Shown here: positions 1-7,919 of the stretch, in pieces
Layout of the letters: each line of letters starts with the position of its first letter
Numbering within the stretch: position 1 is the stretch's first letter
NCBI GenBank assembly: GCA_035650495.1
Contig: DASRHK010000153.1
Location: 1 to 43,179, forward strand
Length of the DNA stretch: 43,179 nucleotides
Source of the DNA: DASRHK01 sp035650495
Lineage (GTDB): Bacteria; Pseudomonadota; Gammaproteobacteria; Nevskiales; Nevskiaceae
Direction: 5' to 3'
Made by a program: the position numbers and the translations under genes
Notes under the pieces: generated by a model
Seen by the model: only the letters and a program-made list of their open reading frames with translations
Databases searched by the model: none
What the model was told of the DNA's origin: nothing

Positions 1-767
1 GGCTCGACGAAGATCACTTTCATCTTCGGATATTTCTCCAGCGTGCCGGTCAGGATCCAGAAGCAGATCGACTCGGCGAGCGGCGCCCAGGCCATGCCGG
101 TGAAGATGCCCTTCTGCGGCGTCGGATCGCGGCGGAACAAGTCCCAGGCGGCGGCGCGGACGTCGAGGTGATTCATGATCGCGAGGCCGGTCTCCTCGAT
201 CGTCTTCCACAGCGGCACGTAACGCTTGTCCTGGTAGTCGGGCAATCCGAGGTCCGACGGGAACGGCGTGATCTGCACGCAGCGCGCCTTGTGATCGCGC
301 GCGAGGCGCTTCACTTCCTTCACCGCGAAGCCGATGTCGTAGAGCGGCAGCTGATACGCGCAGAGCAATCGATCGGGACTGTACGACGCGAAATCGGCCA
401 TGCCCTGGTTGAAGCCCTTAAAGACTTCCTTCCAGTCGCTGCCCATCAGATGCGGATTGCACAGCTTGGCGCCGCCGACTTCGGGGAAGATCACCTCGGC
501 GGCGACGCCGTCGCGATCCATCGCCTTCAGTTTCCCCGCCGGATCCTTGTAGCCGGGATCCTGCGACGCGGACGGATCGACGAAATCCTCGAGATGCAAT
601 TGCGGCTGGCCGCCGCGCAGCGTCTTCGCCGCATAGACCTCGGCCTTCTTCACCGCCTGATCCCAGACCTTGTGCATCGGCTTGCGCAGCCGCTCCTTCA
701 CCCAGTCGCCGGTGAAGTAGACGTGCGAGTCGGCGGAAACCAGACGTTCGGTGGCGACGACGGACAT
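1..767 (-). CDS. Amidohydrolase family (PF04909-like) metal-dependent hydrolase, 5' part only
   Basis: The gene runs off the left edge of the window; about 255 N-terminal codons are visible and no stop interrupts them. The ATG at 767-765 is preceded by a purine-rich GGAGAGAGG stretch, a plausible ribosome site. Near the N terminus (about residues 11-16) the protein has the SADSHV signature. This D-x-H pair supplies metal ligands in the amidohydrolase-2 TIM-barrel family, which hydrolyses or decarboxylates C-N, C-C or C-O bonds of cyclic acids. Later stretches such as ITPFPSDLGLPDY and AIMNHLDV also fit that family. The gene is divergent from the sterol desaturase family gene across a 123-bp gap. 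Many steroid- and aromatic-degrading bacteria carry such genes, but the substrate cannot be read here. The C-terminal metal ligands lie outside the window. Confidence 0.85.
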   Translation of the reverse strand, partial: MSVVATERLVSADSHVYFTGDWVKERLRKPMHKVWDQAVKKAEVYAAKTLRGGQPQLHLEDFVDPSASQDPGYKDPAGKLKAMDRDGVAAEVIFPEVGGAKLCNPHLMGSDWKEVFKGFNQGMADFASYSPDRLLCAYQLPLYDIGFAVKEVKRLARDHKARCVQITPFPSDLGLPDYQDKRYVPLWKTIEETGLAIMNHLDVRAAAWDLFRRDPTPQKGIFTGMAWAPLAESICFWILTGTLEKYPKMKVIFVE

Positions 768-890
768 GGCTGTGATCCTCTCTCCAGGTACCGGGCATTA
801 CATGCTCGCGCAACCCGCGACGCCTGCTCTAAATGGGTTAGTTACGGGAATTGCTTCTCGAAATTGCGCGGTACGGCAAACTGGCGCGCA

Positions 891-1664
891 ATGAGCGACG
901 CCCTTTCCACACTGATCGGCTGGTATCGCGAGCCGCTGTACTTCCAGTTCGTCGTGGTCACCGGGCTGCTCAGCATGTTCATGTTCCTGGTGTTCGCGGG
1001 TCCGCTGACATTGATCGCCGCGCGCGATCCGGCGTGGGCGCGGCGCTATCGCATCCAGTCGCGCCACGACAAGCACGTCGGCACGCGCGAAGCGCTGAAG
1101 CAATGGGCCATCAACAACACGCAGGCGCTCGTGTCGGCGTCGCTGCTGTGGCCGCTCTTCCGGCTCACCGGCGTGCACGCGGGTCCGTTGCCGGCGTGGT
1201 GGGTGATTGCGATCCAGATCGTCTTCTTCATCTACCTCGACGACTTCCTCTATTACTGGTTCCATCGCTCGATGCACTCGCGCTGGCTGCTCAAGCACGT
1301 GCACGGCGTGCATCACCGCATCTATGCGCCGCGCGCGATCGCCGGCCACTACATGCATCCGGTCGAATACGGGCTGACCGGACTCATCGTGCTGATCGGG
1401 CCGATGCTCGTCGGCGCGCACGTCGTCACCGTGTGGCTGTGGGTCGCGTTCCGGCAATGGGAAGCAGCCGAAGGTCACTGCGGCTACGACTTCCCGTGGT
1501 CGCCGACGCATTGGCTGCCGCTCTCCGACGGCGCGCTGCACCACGACTTCCATCACGCGAAAGTGCGCGGCAACTTCGCCGGCTTCCTGCGCTGGACCGA
1601 CAAGGTGTTCGGCACGCTCGTGCCCGATTACGAAGTCGACCGCGATCGAGGGCGATCCGCATGA
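891..1664 (+). CDS. Fatty acid hydroxylase / sterol desaturase superfamily membrane protein
   Basis: A 257-residue integral membrane di-iron oxygenase family protein (PF04116-like). Hydrophobic stretches at about residues 15-45 and 100-125 flank the family's histidine clusters: HRSMH (HxxxH), then HGVHH (HxxHH), and HDFHH (HxxHH) near the C terminus. These histidines bind two irons in sterol C4/C5 oxidases and fatty acid hydroxylases. The ATG at 891 was chosen because everything upstream in this frame is antisense to the divergent amidohydrolase. The stop overlaps the start of the amine dehydrogenase large-subunit gene (ATGA at 1661-1664), which implies translational coupling. Whether it acts on a sterol, a fatty acid or another lipid is unknown; the steroid context makes a sterol-like substrate attractive but unproven. 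Confidence 0.88.
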   Translation: MSDALSTLIGWYREPLYFQFVVVTGLLSMFMFLVFAGPLTLIAARDPAWARRYRIQSRHDKHVGTREALKQWAINNTQALVSASLLWPLFRLTGVHAGPLPAWWVIAIQIVFFIYLDDFLYYWFHRSMHSRWLLKHVHGVHHRIYAPRAIAGHYMHPVEYGLTGLIVLIGPMLVGAHVVTVWLWVAFRQWEAAEGHCGYDFPWSPTHWLPLSDGALHHDFHHAKVRGNFAGFLRWTDKVFGTLVPDYEVDRDRGRSA

Positions 1665-2890
1665 AGCGCGCAGCGATCGCGGTGCTCGCGCTGGCGACCA
1701 GCGTCGCCTTCGCCGACGTCGCGGTCGAGTCCGTCGGCCAGACGGTTACGCTCTCGGACCTCAAGAGCACCTGGTTCTGGGCGAACGACCCGATCCTGCA
1801 GAAAGTCTCGCTCACCGATTTCGAGAGCGGCCGCGCGGTCGGCATGGTCGGCGGCGGCTGGATGATCACCGTGCCGGTGTTTCCGCATCACGGCGGCGAG
1901 TTCCTCGTGCCCGAGACGCATTACTCGCGCGGTAGCCGCGGCGATCGCACCGACGTCGTCACCTACTACGATCCACACACGCTCGCGCCGACCGGCGAGA
2001 CGCTGCTGCCGCCCAAGCGCGCGCACAACACCTTGCCGTTCGGCAACGCCGCGATCTCGGACGACGATCGCTTCCTCGCCGTGTTCAACATGGTGCCCGC
2101 GCAGTCGATCTCGATCGTCGACGTCAAGGCGCGCAAGTTCGTCGGCGAGATCGACACGCCCGGCTGCGCGATGGTTTACGGCGCGGGCCCGCGGCGCTAC
2201 ATGATGATGTGCGGCAACGGCGCGCTGATGTTCGTATCGCTCAAGGAGGACGGCACGCTCGCGGAGATCACGCGCAACGAGCGGCAGTTCGATCCGATGA
2301 GCGATCCGGTGCGCGAGTACGGCGTGCGCGTCGGCGATGTCTGGCACTTCGTCTCCTTCCATGGCGCGGTCTACACGGTCGACGTTTCGCAGCCCTCGCC
2401 CGTCTTCGCGCAACCCTGGCAGCTGTTCAGCGAGGACGAGCGCAAGGACGGCTGGCAGCTCGGCGGCCGCGAATACATCGCGATCCACGCGCCGACGCAT
2501 CGGCTCTACGCGCTGATGCATCGCGGCGATCCGGACACGCACAAGCAAGGCGGCACGCACCTCTGGGTCTACGATCTCGTCACCCATCGCCGGATCGATG
2601 ATGCAAAGCTCCTCTGCCCGGGCTTCAGCTTCGTCGGCGAAGCGATCCTGCTGCCCGCGCGCTGGACCTGGCTCTACAACTGGATCACCAATCTCGCGAT
2701 GCGCGCGGACCCGCGCGCGCGGCCCGACCTCATCGCAGTGACGCAGGACGCGCAGCCGAGGCTGCTCGTTTCCGGCGAATTCACCGGCATGGTCGCGGTG
2801 TACGACGCGCTGTCGCTCGAGCTCGAGCGGCGGGTCGCGACCGGCAACATCACCAACATGACGCTGACGCCATGGCTGTCGCAGCCCTGA
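1661..2890 (+). CDS. mauB: TTQ amine dehydrogenase large (heavy) subunit, MauB/AauB family
   Basis: A 409-residue protein with a Sec-type signal peptide (MKRAAIAVLALATSVAFA, cleavage near residue 18). The rest resembles the seven-bladed beta-propeller heavy chain of methylamine and aromatic amine dehydrogenases: early motifs GWMITVPVFPHHGGEF and ETHYSRGSRGDRTDVV, later GGTHLWVYDLVTHRR and a C-terminal LVSGEFTGMVAVYDA blade. The heavy chain carries no cofactor; it packs against the TTQ-bearing small subunit in a periplasmic alpha2beta2 enzyme that oxidises primary amines to aldehydes plus ammonia. The gene overlaps the sterol desaturase family gene by 4 bases and the mauE gene by 19 bases. The order B-E-D-A followed by a cytochrome resembles both mau and aau clusters, so methylamine versus aromatic amine specificity is undecided. 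Confidence 0.88.
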   Translation: MKRAAIAVLALATSVAFADVAVESVGQTVTLSDLKSTWFWANDPILQKVSLTDFESGRAVGMVGGGWMITVPVFPHHGGEFLVPETHYSRGSRGDRTDVVTYYDPHTLAPTGETLLPPKRAHNTLPFGNAAISDDDRFLAVFNMVPAQSISIVDVKARKFVGEIDTPGCAMVYGAGPRRYMMMCGNGALMFVSLKEDGTLAEITRNERQFDPMSDPVREYGVRVGDVWHFVSFHGAVYTVDVSQPSPVFAQPWQLFSEDERKDGWQLGGREYIAIHAPTHRLYALMHRGDPDTHKQGGTHLWVYDLVTHRRIDDAKLLCPGFSFVGEAILLPARWTWLYNWITNLAMRADPRARPDLIAVTQDAQPRLLVSGEFTGMVAVYDALSLELERRVATGNITNMTLTPWLSQP

Positions 2891-3408
2891 TCCTGCGCGC
2901 GCTGCTGTCGCTCATCCTCGCGCGAGCGGCGTGGCACAAGTGGCGTGATCGCGCGCAGTTCGTGGAACAGATCCGCGGCTATCGATTGCTTCCCGACCCA
3001 ATCGTCGCGCCGATGGCGATTGCCTTGACGCTCGCGGAAACGATCGCCTCGCTTGCCTTGCTGAATCCGGCATGGTCCGCACCCGCGGTCGTGGCGGCCG
3101 GACTGTTCACGCTCTACGCGGCGGCGATGGCGATCAACCTGGCTCGCGGGATCGCCGAGATCGATTGCGGCTGCGGCGGACCGCTCGGCGCTCAAACCAC
3201 GATCCATTGGATCCTCGTCTTGCGCAACGCGCTGCTCACCGCCGCCGCGCTTTTCATCTTCGCGACTCCGGTCCCGGCGCTGCCGCTCGCGCAGTGGCTC
3301 ATCGTGCTGTCCGCGAGCGTCGCGACGGCCCTGCTTTACGAAGCCGTCGAGCAGGCGATCGCCAATCGCCAGCAGGTCACGCGATGGAGGGCGTCATGGA
3401 AGCACTGA
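2872..3408 (+). CDS. mauE: Methylamine utilization MauE family membrane protein
   Basis: A 178-residue protein with four to five predicted membrane helices (about residues 5-20, 45-65, 68-92, 110-130 and 138-158). Between helices three and four lies the DCGCGG motif (Cys99 and Cys101), typical of the MauE branch of the DoxX-like superfamily. MauE works with MauD in forming or maintaining the six disulfides of the TTQ small subunit in the periplasm. The start lies 19 bases inside mauB and the end overlaps mauD, so it is translated as part of the same message. Length and position between B and D match the family. Confidence is high for family membership and moderate for the exact redox role. 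Confidence 0.85.
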   Translation: MAVAALILRALLSLILARAAWHKWRDRAQFVEQIRGYRLLPDPIVAPMAIALTLAETIASLALLNPAWSAPAVVAAGLFTLYAAAMAINLARGIAEIDCGCGGPLGAQTTIHWILVLRNALLTAAALFIFATPVPALPLAQWLIVLSASVATALLYEAVEQAIANRQQVTRWRASWKH

Positions 3409-3992
3409 TCATCTCCAACGTCGTGCTGTGGATCATCGTGATCCTGCTTGCGCTGGTCATCCTCGCGTTGATGCGCCAGATCGGGGTTCTGCACGAGCGC
3501 GTATTCCCGGCGGGTGCGCTGATGACGGCCGCGGGCCCGAAGGTCGGCGAGCCGGCGCCGGTCACGGTCTTGCCGAGCCTCGCAGGAAGCGATCTGCGCA
3601 TCGGCGGCGAGTCGCCGCGCTCGACGCTGCTGCTCTTCGTGTCGCCGACCTGCCCGGTCTGCAAGACGCTGCTGCCGATCGTGCGCTCGGTGCTGCAATC
3701 GGAGTCCGCGCAGATCGTGCTCGCGAGCGACGCCGATTCGCAGACGGAACGCGATGAGCATCGGCGCTTCGCGCGCGAGAACGGATTGCCGGCGGATCGC
3801 TACGTGCTGTCGCGCAGCCTCGGGCTCACCTTCCTGGTCGACAAGCTTCCGTTCGCGGTGCTGATCGACGCGCATGGCGTGCTGCGCGCCAAGGGGCTCG
3901 TCAATTCGCGCGAGCATCTCGAGAGCTTGTTCGAGGCGCACGCGCGCGGCGTGGCTTCGCTGCAGGACTATCTCGCCGGAGCGCGCACGTGA
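3396..3992 (+). CDS. mauD: Methylamine utilization MauD, membrane-anchored thioredoxin-like protein
   Basis: A 198-residue protein with one N-terminal membrane anchor (about residues 8-27) followed by a periplasmic thioredoxin-fold domain carrying a CPVC redox motif (Cys86, Cys89). The ATG at 3396 was preferred over one at 3384 because a GGAGG ribosome site sits five bases upstream of it. MauD is the disulfide-handling partner needed for the cysteine-rich TTQ small subunit encoded next. The gene overlaps mauE by 13 bases and mauA by 4 bases (GTGA at 3989-3992), so MauD and its client are probably made together. It differs from general DsbE-type proteins by its genetic context and its SNVVLWI-type N terminus. 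Confidence 0.88.
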   Translation: MEALIISNVVLWIIVILLALVILALMRQIGVLHERVFPAGALMTAAGPKVGEPAPVTVLPSLAGSDLRIGGESPRSTLLLFVSPTCPVCKTLLPIVRSVLQSESAQIVLASDADSQTERDEHRRFARENGLPADRYVLSRSLGLTFLVDKLPFAVLIDAHGVLRAKGLVNSREHLESLFEAHARGVASLQDYLAGART

Positions 3993-4510
3993 AGAGCCGC
4001 TTCGACGCGTTCTTCAAGCAGCGGGCGCGCGAGCTGGCGCGTTTCACGTCGCGACGCGGTTTCCTCTCCGCGCTCGGCACGACGCTGCTCGGCATCGGCG
4101 CGATGCCACTGTTGCCGATCGCCCGCGCCGCGATGTCGAAGCCCGGCGAGCCCGATGCGTCGACGCCTCAAGGCGATGACACGGCGTGCGAATACTGGCG
4201 CTACTGCGCGCTCGACGGCTTCATCGCCGCCTGCTGCGGCGGCGACGCGCACACCTGCCCGCCCGGCACCGAGATGTCGCCGGTCGCGTGGGTCGGCACC
4301 TGCCGCAATCCGGCCGACGGCAAGAACTACGTCGTCTCCTACAACGACTGCTGCGGCAAGACGTTCTGCCAGCAATGCTTCTGCAATCGCAACGAAGGCG
4401 ATCGGCCGGTCTACTACGCGTCGAAGAGCAACGACGTGAACTGGTGCATGGGCCGCGCCGGCATCGTCTACAACTCGACGGTGTCGATCGTCATCGGCGT
4501 GGAGCCATGA
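3989..4510 (+). CDS. mauA: TTQ amine dehydrogenase small (light) subunit, MauA/AauA family
   Basis: A 173-residue catalytic subunit that begins with GTG. A twin-arginine signal (SRRGFLSALG, residues 21-30) points to folded export through Tat. The mature part keeps twelve cysteines (67, 73, 82, 83, 90, 105, 121, 122, 127, 130, 132, 153), enough for the six disulfides of the family. Trp101 and Trp152 are 51 residues apart, the same spacing as the two tryptophans that form tryptophan tryptophylquinone in Paracoccus MADH (57 and 108). Asp76 and Asp120 fall where Asp32 and Asp76 do in that enzyme. So the quinone precursor and the active-site base are intact. No mauG-like dihaem maturation gene is visible nearby. 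Stop and start overlap with the cytochrome gene (ATGA at 4507-4510). Confidence 0.92.
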   Translation: MKSRFDAFFKQRARELARFTSRRGFLSALGTTLLGIGAMPLLPIARAAMSKPGEPDASTPQGDDTACEYWRYCALDGFIAACCGGDAHTCPPGTEMSPVAWVGTCRNPADGKNYVVSYNDCCGKTFCQQCFCNRNEGDRPVYYASKSNDVNWCMGRAGIVYNSTVSIVIGVEP

Positions 4511-4941
4511 GGCATCTGCTCGCGCTCGCGTTGATGAGCGCCTCCACGATCGCGATCGCAGCGCGCGACGCACGCTTCGACTATCAGATGGAATGCCAGG
4601 GTTGTCACGCTGCCGACGGCGGCGGCACGGTCGCGTCGGTGCCGAGCCTCAAGGATCACGTCGGCAAGTTCCTCGACGTTCCCGGCGGACGCGAATTCCT
4701 CGCGCAGGTGCCGGGCGCCGCGCAAGCGCCGCTCGACGACACCGCGCTCGCGCAGGTGCTGAACTTCATCCTGCGCGAGATCGGGCACGCAGACGGTTTC
4801 GCGCCCTACACCGCCGACGAAGTCGCGCGCCTGCGCCGCACGCCGCTCACCAACGTCGCGGCGACGCGCGCGGCGCTGGTGAGAGAGATCGAGCAGCGTT
4901 CGTCGGCGCCGCAACCGCCGATCGTCGGCAGGCAGAGATAA
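4507..4941 (+). CDS. Small monohaem c-type cytochrome linked to the amine dehydrogenase
   Basis: A 144-residue protein with a signal peptide (hydrophobic residues 3-18) and one haem-attachment motif CQGCH (Cys30, Cys33, His34). It overlaps mauA by 4 bases, so it is probably made with the amine dehydrogenase and could take electrons from TTQ. A small monohaem cytochrome after the light-chain gene recalls the aromatic amine dehydrogenase cluster more than the classical mauC amicyanin arrangement; this comparison is from memory. There is no methionine after the haem motif, so the usual His/Met ligation is not available from the C-terminal part; His51 or His94 are the visible alternatives. It could also be a maturation or structural cytochrome rather than the electron acceptor. 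Confidence 0.8.
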   Translation: MRHLLALALMSASTIAIAARDARFDYQMECQGCHAADGGGTVASVPSLKDHVGKFLDVPGGREFLAQVPGAAQAPLDDTALAQVLNFILREIGHADGFAPYTADEVARLRRTPLTNVAATRAALVREIEQRSSAPQPPIVGRQR

Positions 4942-5016
4942 AACCTCTCGTCGGCGGAACATTCCCGCCGCGCGCTTGGAATGATCGACGTCGCTCCCCT
5001 GCGACCGATCGAAGCC
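4942..5016 (+). other. Short intergenic segment with a hairpin, after the amine dehydrogenase operon
   Basis: A 75-base gap separates the cytochrome stop from the lipoprotein start. It holds an inverted repeat (CGGCGG at 4952-4957 and CCGCCG at 4965-4970, loop of seven). No run of T follows, so it does not qualify as a standard intrinsic terminator. No promoter could be recognised with confidence. Confidence 0.35.
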
Positions 5017-6558
5017 ATGCGTCCGATGAAAGCCATCCTCGTGCCCAGCTGTGCCTTGCTGCTCTTCGCGTGCGGAGGTGGTGGTGGCGAGAGCGCGTCG
5101 CAGATCGTGAACAATCCGCCGCCCGGCAACGCGGGCAACAACGGCCCGGTGCTCGCGACGGTGTCTGGTGTCGTGCTCGGCAAATCGGGCGCGCCGATTG
5201 CTGGCACCGACGTGTACCTGTTCCATCACAACGATCACACGCTCGCGCACACGATCACCAACGCGGCGGGCGCGTATGCGTTCTCCGGCGTGTCCACCGG
5301 CGCGAACACCGACTACATGCTCTACGTCGAGCAGGCCGGCTATGGTTTCTATCCGGTGGTCAGCGATCCGGCCGGTCACGTCGAGCGCCTGGACTACAAC
5401 GGTCGCTATCGCACCGGCATCCGCTTCGCGCAGATGCCGGCGCACGACGTGACGGGAGCGAACTTCACTGCCTTCCTGCCGACCGACCAGGTCGCGAGCC
5501 TGCCGCGCACCGGTCAGCTGATCAGCTTCGCGCTCGGCGACGACGCGGCAGCGCTGAAAGGCGTCGCGTGGCCCTTGCTGCGCTTCACCGACAATCTCGA
5601 CGGCACGGTCACGGATCACCTCACTGGTCTTGTCTGGCTGAAGAACGCCGGTTGCTTCGCGCCGTCGGACTGGGCGACCGCGCTCGCGCACGCGAACACG
5701 CTCGCCAGCGGCAGCTGTGGCTTGACCGACGGCTCCGCCGCCGGCGACTGGCGCATGCCCAACGTCAACGAGCTCGAAAGCCTGATCGACGTCTCGCAAT
5801 CGAATCCCGCGATCAGTGCGCTGACGCCGTTCACCAACGTTGCCGTCGACAACGCGTACTGGTCGTCGACGACCTACACCGCGCTCAACACCAATGCGAT
5901 GGCGATCCGCTTCGCCGACGGGCGCTGGATCAACGGCATCGACCCGAACGACGGCGCGTTCGACAACGCGAAGGCGCGGTCACTGAATTCGGTATGGGCG
6001 GTGCGCAATGGCACGCCCGGCTTGGTGAAGGTTCTCGCGACCGGCGTTTATCCCGGCATCGGCGGCGGCTCGTTCGGCTCTGGCGATGACGCCGCGCTGC
6101 AACTCGGCGCACCGCTCACCGATCCGCGCTTCATCGACAACGGCAACGGCACGCTGATCGACACTGTCACCGGTCTCACGTGGCTCAAGCGCGGCGACTG
6201 CATCCACGCGACGTGGCCGGACGCGCTGACGGCCGTGAACAATCTCGCGAGCGGACAGTGCGGACTCACCGACGGCTCGACGGGGGGCCAGTGGCGTCTG
6301 CCGAACCGCAACGAGATGCTGTCGCTGTCGGATCGCGCGCCGACGTTCCCGCAAGCCGCGTATCTCGACGGTGCCTATCAGGCGTCAGGCGCCGTCACCG
6401 GCGACGTGGTCTTCGACCACTTCGTCGTTTCGGATTACTACTGGACGTCGACGACCGATGCGGCGGATCCGGCGCAGGCGTGGTCGGTGTACTCGTGCGA
6501 CTTCGGCGTCTACGACAATCCGAAGCCGGACCTGCACTACGCGTTCGCGGTGCGCTGA
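5017..6558 (+). CDS. Lipoprotein with a carboxypeptidase-regulatory-like domain and two DUF1566 (Lcl) domains
   Basis: A predicted outer-surface or periplasmic lipoprotein of 513 residues. The N terminus has basic residues, a hydrophobic stretch and the lipobox LFAC (Cys19), followed by a Gly-rich linker. About residues 45-125 form a beta-sandwich of the carboxypeptidase regulatory type. Two DUF1566/Lcl-type domains follow, each with the family pattern DN.(D/N)GT..D..TGL.WLK, then CGLTDGS....W R.PN..E, then YW(S/T)STT. The domain is known from fimbrial-tip-like and surface adhesin proteins; the function here is unknown. The ATG at 5017 was chosen to give a compact n-region; 4981 and 5026 are alternatives. 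The gene converges on the DUF1329 gene with only four bases between the stops. Confidence 0.8.
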   Translation: MRPMKAILVPSCALLLFACGGGGGESASQIVNNPPPGNAGNNGPVLATVSGVVLGKSGAPIAGTDVYLFHHNDHTLAHTITNAAGAYAFSGVSTGANTDYMLYVEQAGYGFYPVVSDPAGHVERLDYNGRYRTGIRFAQMPAHDVTGANFTAFLPTDQVASLPRTGQLISFALGDDAAALKGVAWPLLRFTDNLDGTVTDHLTGLVWLKNAGCFAPSDWATALAHANTLASGSCGLTDGSAAGDWRMPNVNELESLIDVSQSNPAISALTPFTNVAVDNAYWSSTTYTALNTNAMAIRFADGRWINGIDPNDGAFDNAKARSLNSVWAVRNGTPGLVKVLATGVYPGIGGGSFGSGDDAALQLGAPLTDPRFIDNGNGTLIDTVTGLTWLKRGDCIHATWPDALTAVNNLASGQCGLTDGSTGGQWRLPNRNEMLSLSDRAPTFPQAAYLDGAYQASGAVTGDVVFDHFVVSDYYWTSTTDAADPAQAWSVYSCDFGVYDNPKPDLHYAFAVR

Positions 6559-6562
6559 CGTT

Positions 6563-7909
6563 TCAGTGGCCGCCGCGTGCGGCCGCTTCGGGACGGAACA
6601 TCGACAGCGGGAATTTCTGATCGAGGCGCCACCAGCCGGCGCCCGATTCATTGACGAGATACGTGGCCTCGTACGCGCCGGCGCGAAGGTCGTGATAGAC
6701 CGTGACGCCGCGATGGAACGTGCTCGATTCCTGCGAGTAGAACCAGTTCGCCAGATTGGTGCGCCAGAGCTCGCCGCGCACGTCGTAGTTGTCCGCCCAC
6801 AGCGGCAGCCAGGTGTCCTCGTCGGCGTAGATCACGCGCCGGCCGTAGACGTGGCGCAATCCGGGCTTGAGCGCGCCTTCGATCACCCACACGCGATGCA
6901 GCTCGTAGCGCTCGTGATCGGGATTGATCGTGTGCGGCGTCAGGAGCTGCGTGTACTTCAGCGCTGGATCGTTGATGCCGAAGTTGTGGTACGGCACGTA
7001 GATCTCTTTCTTGCCGACGAGCTTCCACTCGAAGCGCTCGGGAGAGCCGTTCCAGAGCGAATCCTCGTCGGAGACGTGCATGCCCGCGGGTGGAACCGGA
7101 TAGTCGAAGCCGACCTCCGGCGCCTGGCGGACGCGCCGCGTACCCGGCATGTATTCCCACGCGCGGGTCGCGTCGGCGGAGAAATCCATCGGCGCGTAGC
7201 CGACCGAGGTGTTGCCGCGATCGCGCTCGGGCGCGAGATAGGTGATGAAGAAATACGCGGCGATCTTGTCCTGCAGCGACGCGTCGCCGCCCATCGCGGG
7301 CGACATGTCGACGAAGCGCGCCTTGCCCCACGCGATCGTGCCGTTCGGGTAGACGATCGCCGTGTCCGAGGTGACCGACTCGCTCCACGCGCGCCGCGCG
7401 AGCGCGACGTTCCAGATCGCTTCGAGCCCGGATTGCGGAAATGGGAACGGGATTGCGCCCGCCTGCCCGTTGACGCCTTTGCCGTCGTGAACGACTTCTG
7501 CCGAAGCCGCGTTGCGCTTGGCGATCGCACACGCACGATCCTCGTAGCGGAAGTCACGATGGCCCGGATAGACCGCGATGCGGAATTGCTCCGGATACTG
7601 CTTGAACAGCGCGAGCTGGCCTGCCGTGAGTCGCGCTGCATCGGCGGCTGCGTTCTGCGCAGTGATCACGCGCAGCGGCTTCTCGGCCGCGTAAGGCCCG
7701 GGCTCGTAGCCGAACTCGTGCGTCACGCCCGGCCATTTGCCGATGAGCTTTCCGGTGTACGCCGCGACGCCGGTGCTGCTGCCGGCGCGCTCGGCGCCCA
7801 TGCAGGTGAGGCGCGGACCGTCGAGCTGAGCGACCTGCTCTGACGTGACCTTCGCTCCGGCTGCGATCGGCAGCAGCGCAAGGCCGAGGATGAAGAGACG
7901 GAGCTGCAA
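6563..7909 (-). CDS. DUF1329 family exported protein (LolA-like, lipid/steroid transport-associated)
   Basis: A 448-residue exported protein with a Sec signal (hydrophobic residues 3-18, Ala-x-Ala-like cleavage near 19). The start codon is TTG at 7909, ten bases after the RND permease stop. Characteristic DUF1329 stretches are GAIPFPFPQSGLEAIWN, a central region rich in aromatic residues (GKKEIYVPYHNFGINDP) and the ELHRVWVIEGALKPG segment. The family often co-occurs with a DUF1302 outer-membrane beta-barrel, a YCF48-like protein and an RND permease, and is thought to handle hydrophobic ligands in the periplasm. No DUF1302 gene is present in this window. As the last gene of the long minus-strand array it would be co-expressed with ring degradation. 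The biochemical role is inferred only. Confidence 0.85.
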   Translation of the reverse strand: MQLRLFILGLALLPIAAGAKVTSEQVAQLDGPRLTCMGAERAGSSTGVAAYTGKLIGKWPGVTHEFGYEPGPYAAEKPLRVITAQNAAADAARLTAGQLALFKQYPEQFRIAVYPGHRDFRYEDRACAIAKRNAASAEVVHDGKGVNGQAGAIPFPFPQSGLEAIWNVALARRAWSESVTSDTAIVYPNGTIAWGKARFVDMSPAMGGDASLQDKIAAYFFITYLAPERDRGNTSVGYAPMDFSADATRAWEYMPGTRRVRQAPEVGFDYPVPPAGMHVSDEDSLWNGSPERFEWKLVGKKEIYVPYHNFGINDPALKYTQLLTPHTINPDHERYELHRVWVIEGALKPGLRHVYGRRVIYADEDTWLPLWADNYDVRGELWRTNLANWFYSQESSTFHRGVTVYHDLRAGAYEATYLVNESGAGWWRLDQKFPLSMFRPEAAARGGH

Positions 7910-7919
7910 AGCGGTCGAG

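Noticed and set aside
168..890. An open frame continuous with the sterol desaturase gene, extending it upstream by about 240 codons.
   Set aside because: The added part is antisense to the amidohydrolase gene, reads as low-complexity Arg/His-rich sequence, and the membrane protein has a natural N terminus at 891.
4952..4970. Hairpin after the amine dehydrogenase operon considered as an intrinsic terminator.
   Set aside because: No T-run follows; the next bases are CGCGCTTGG.
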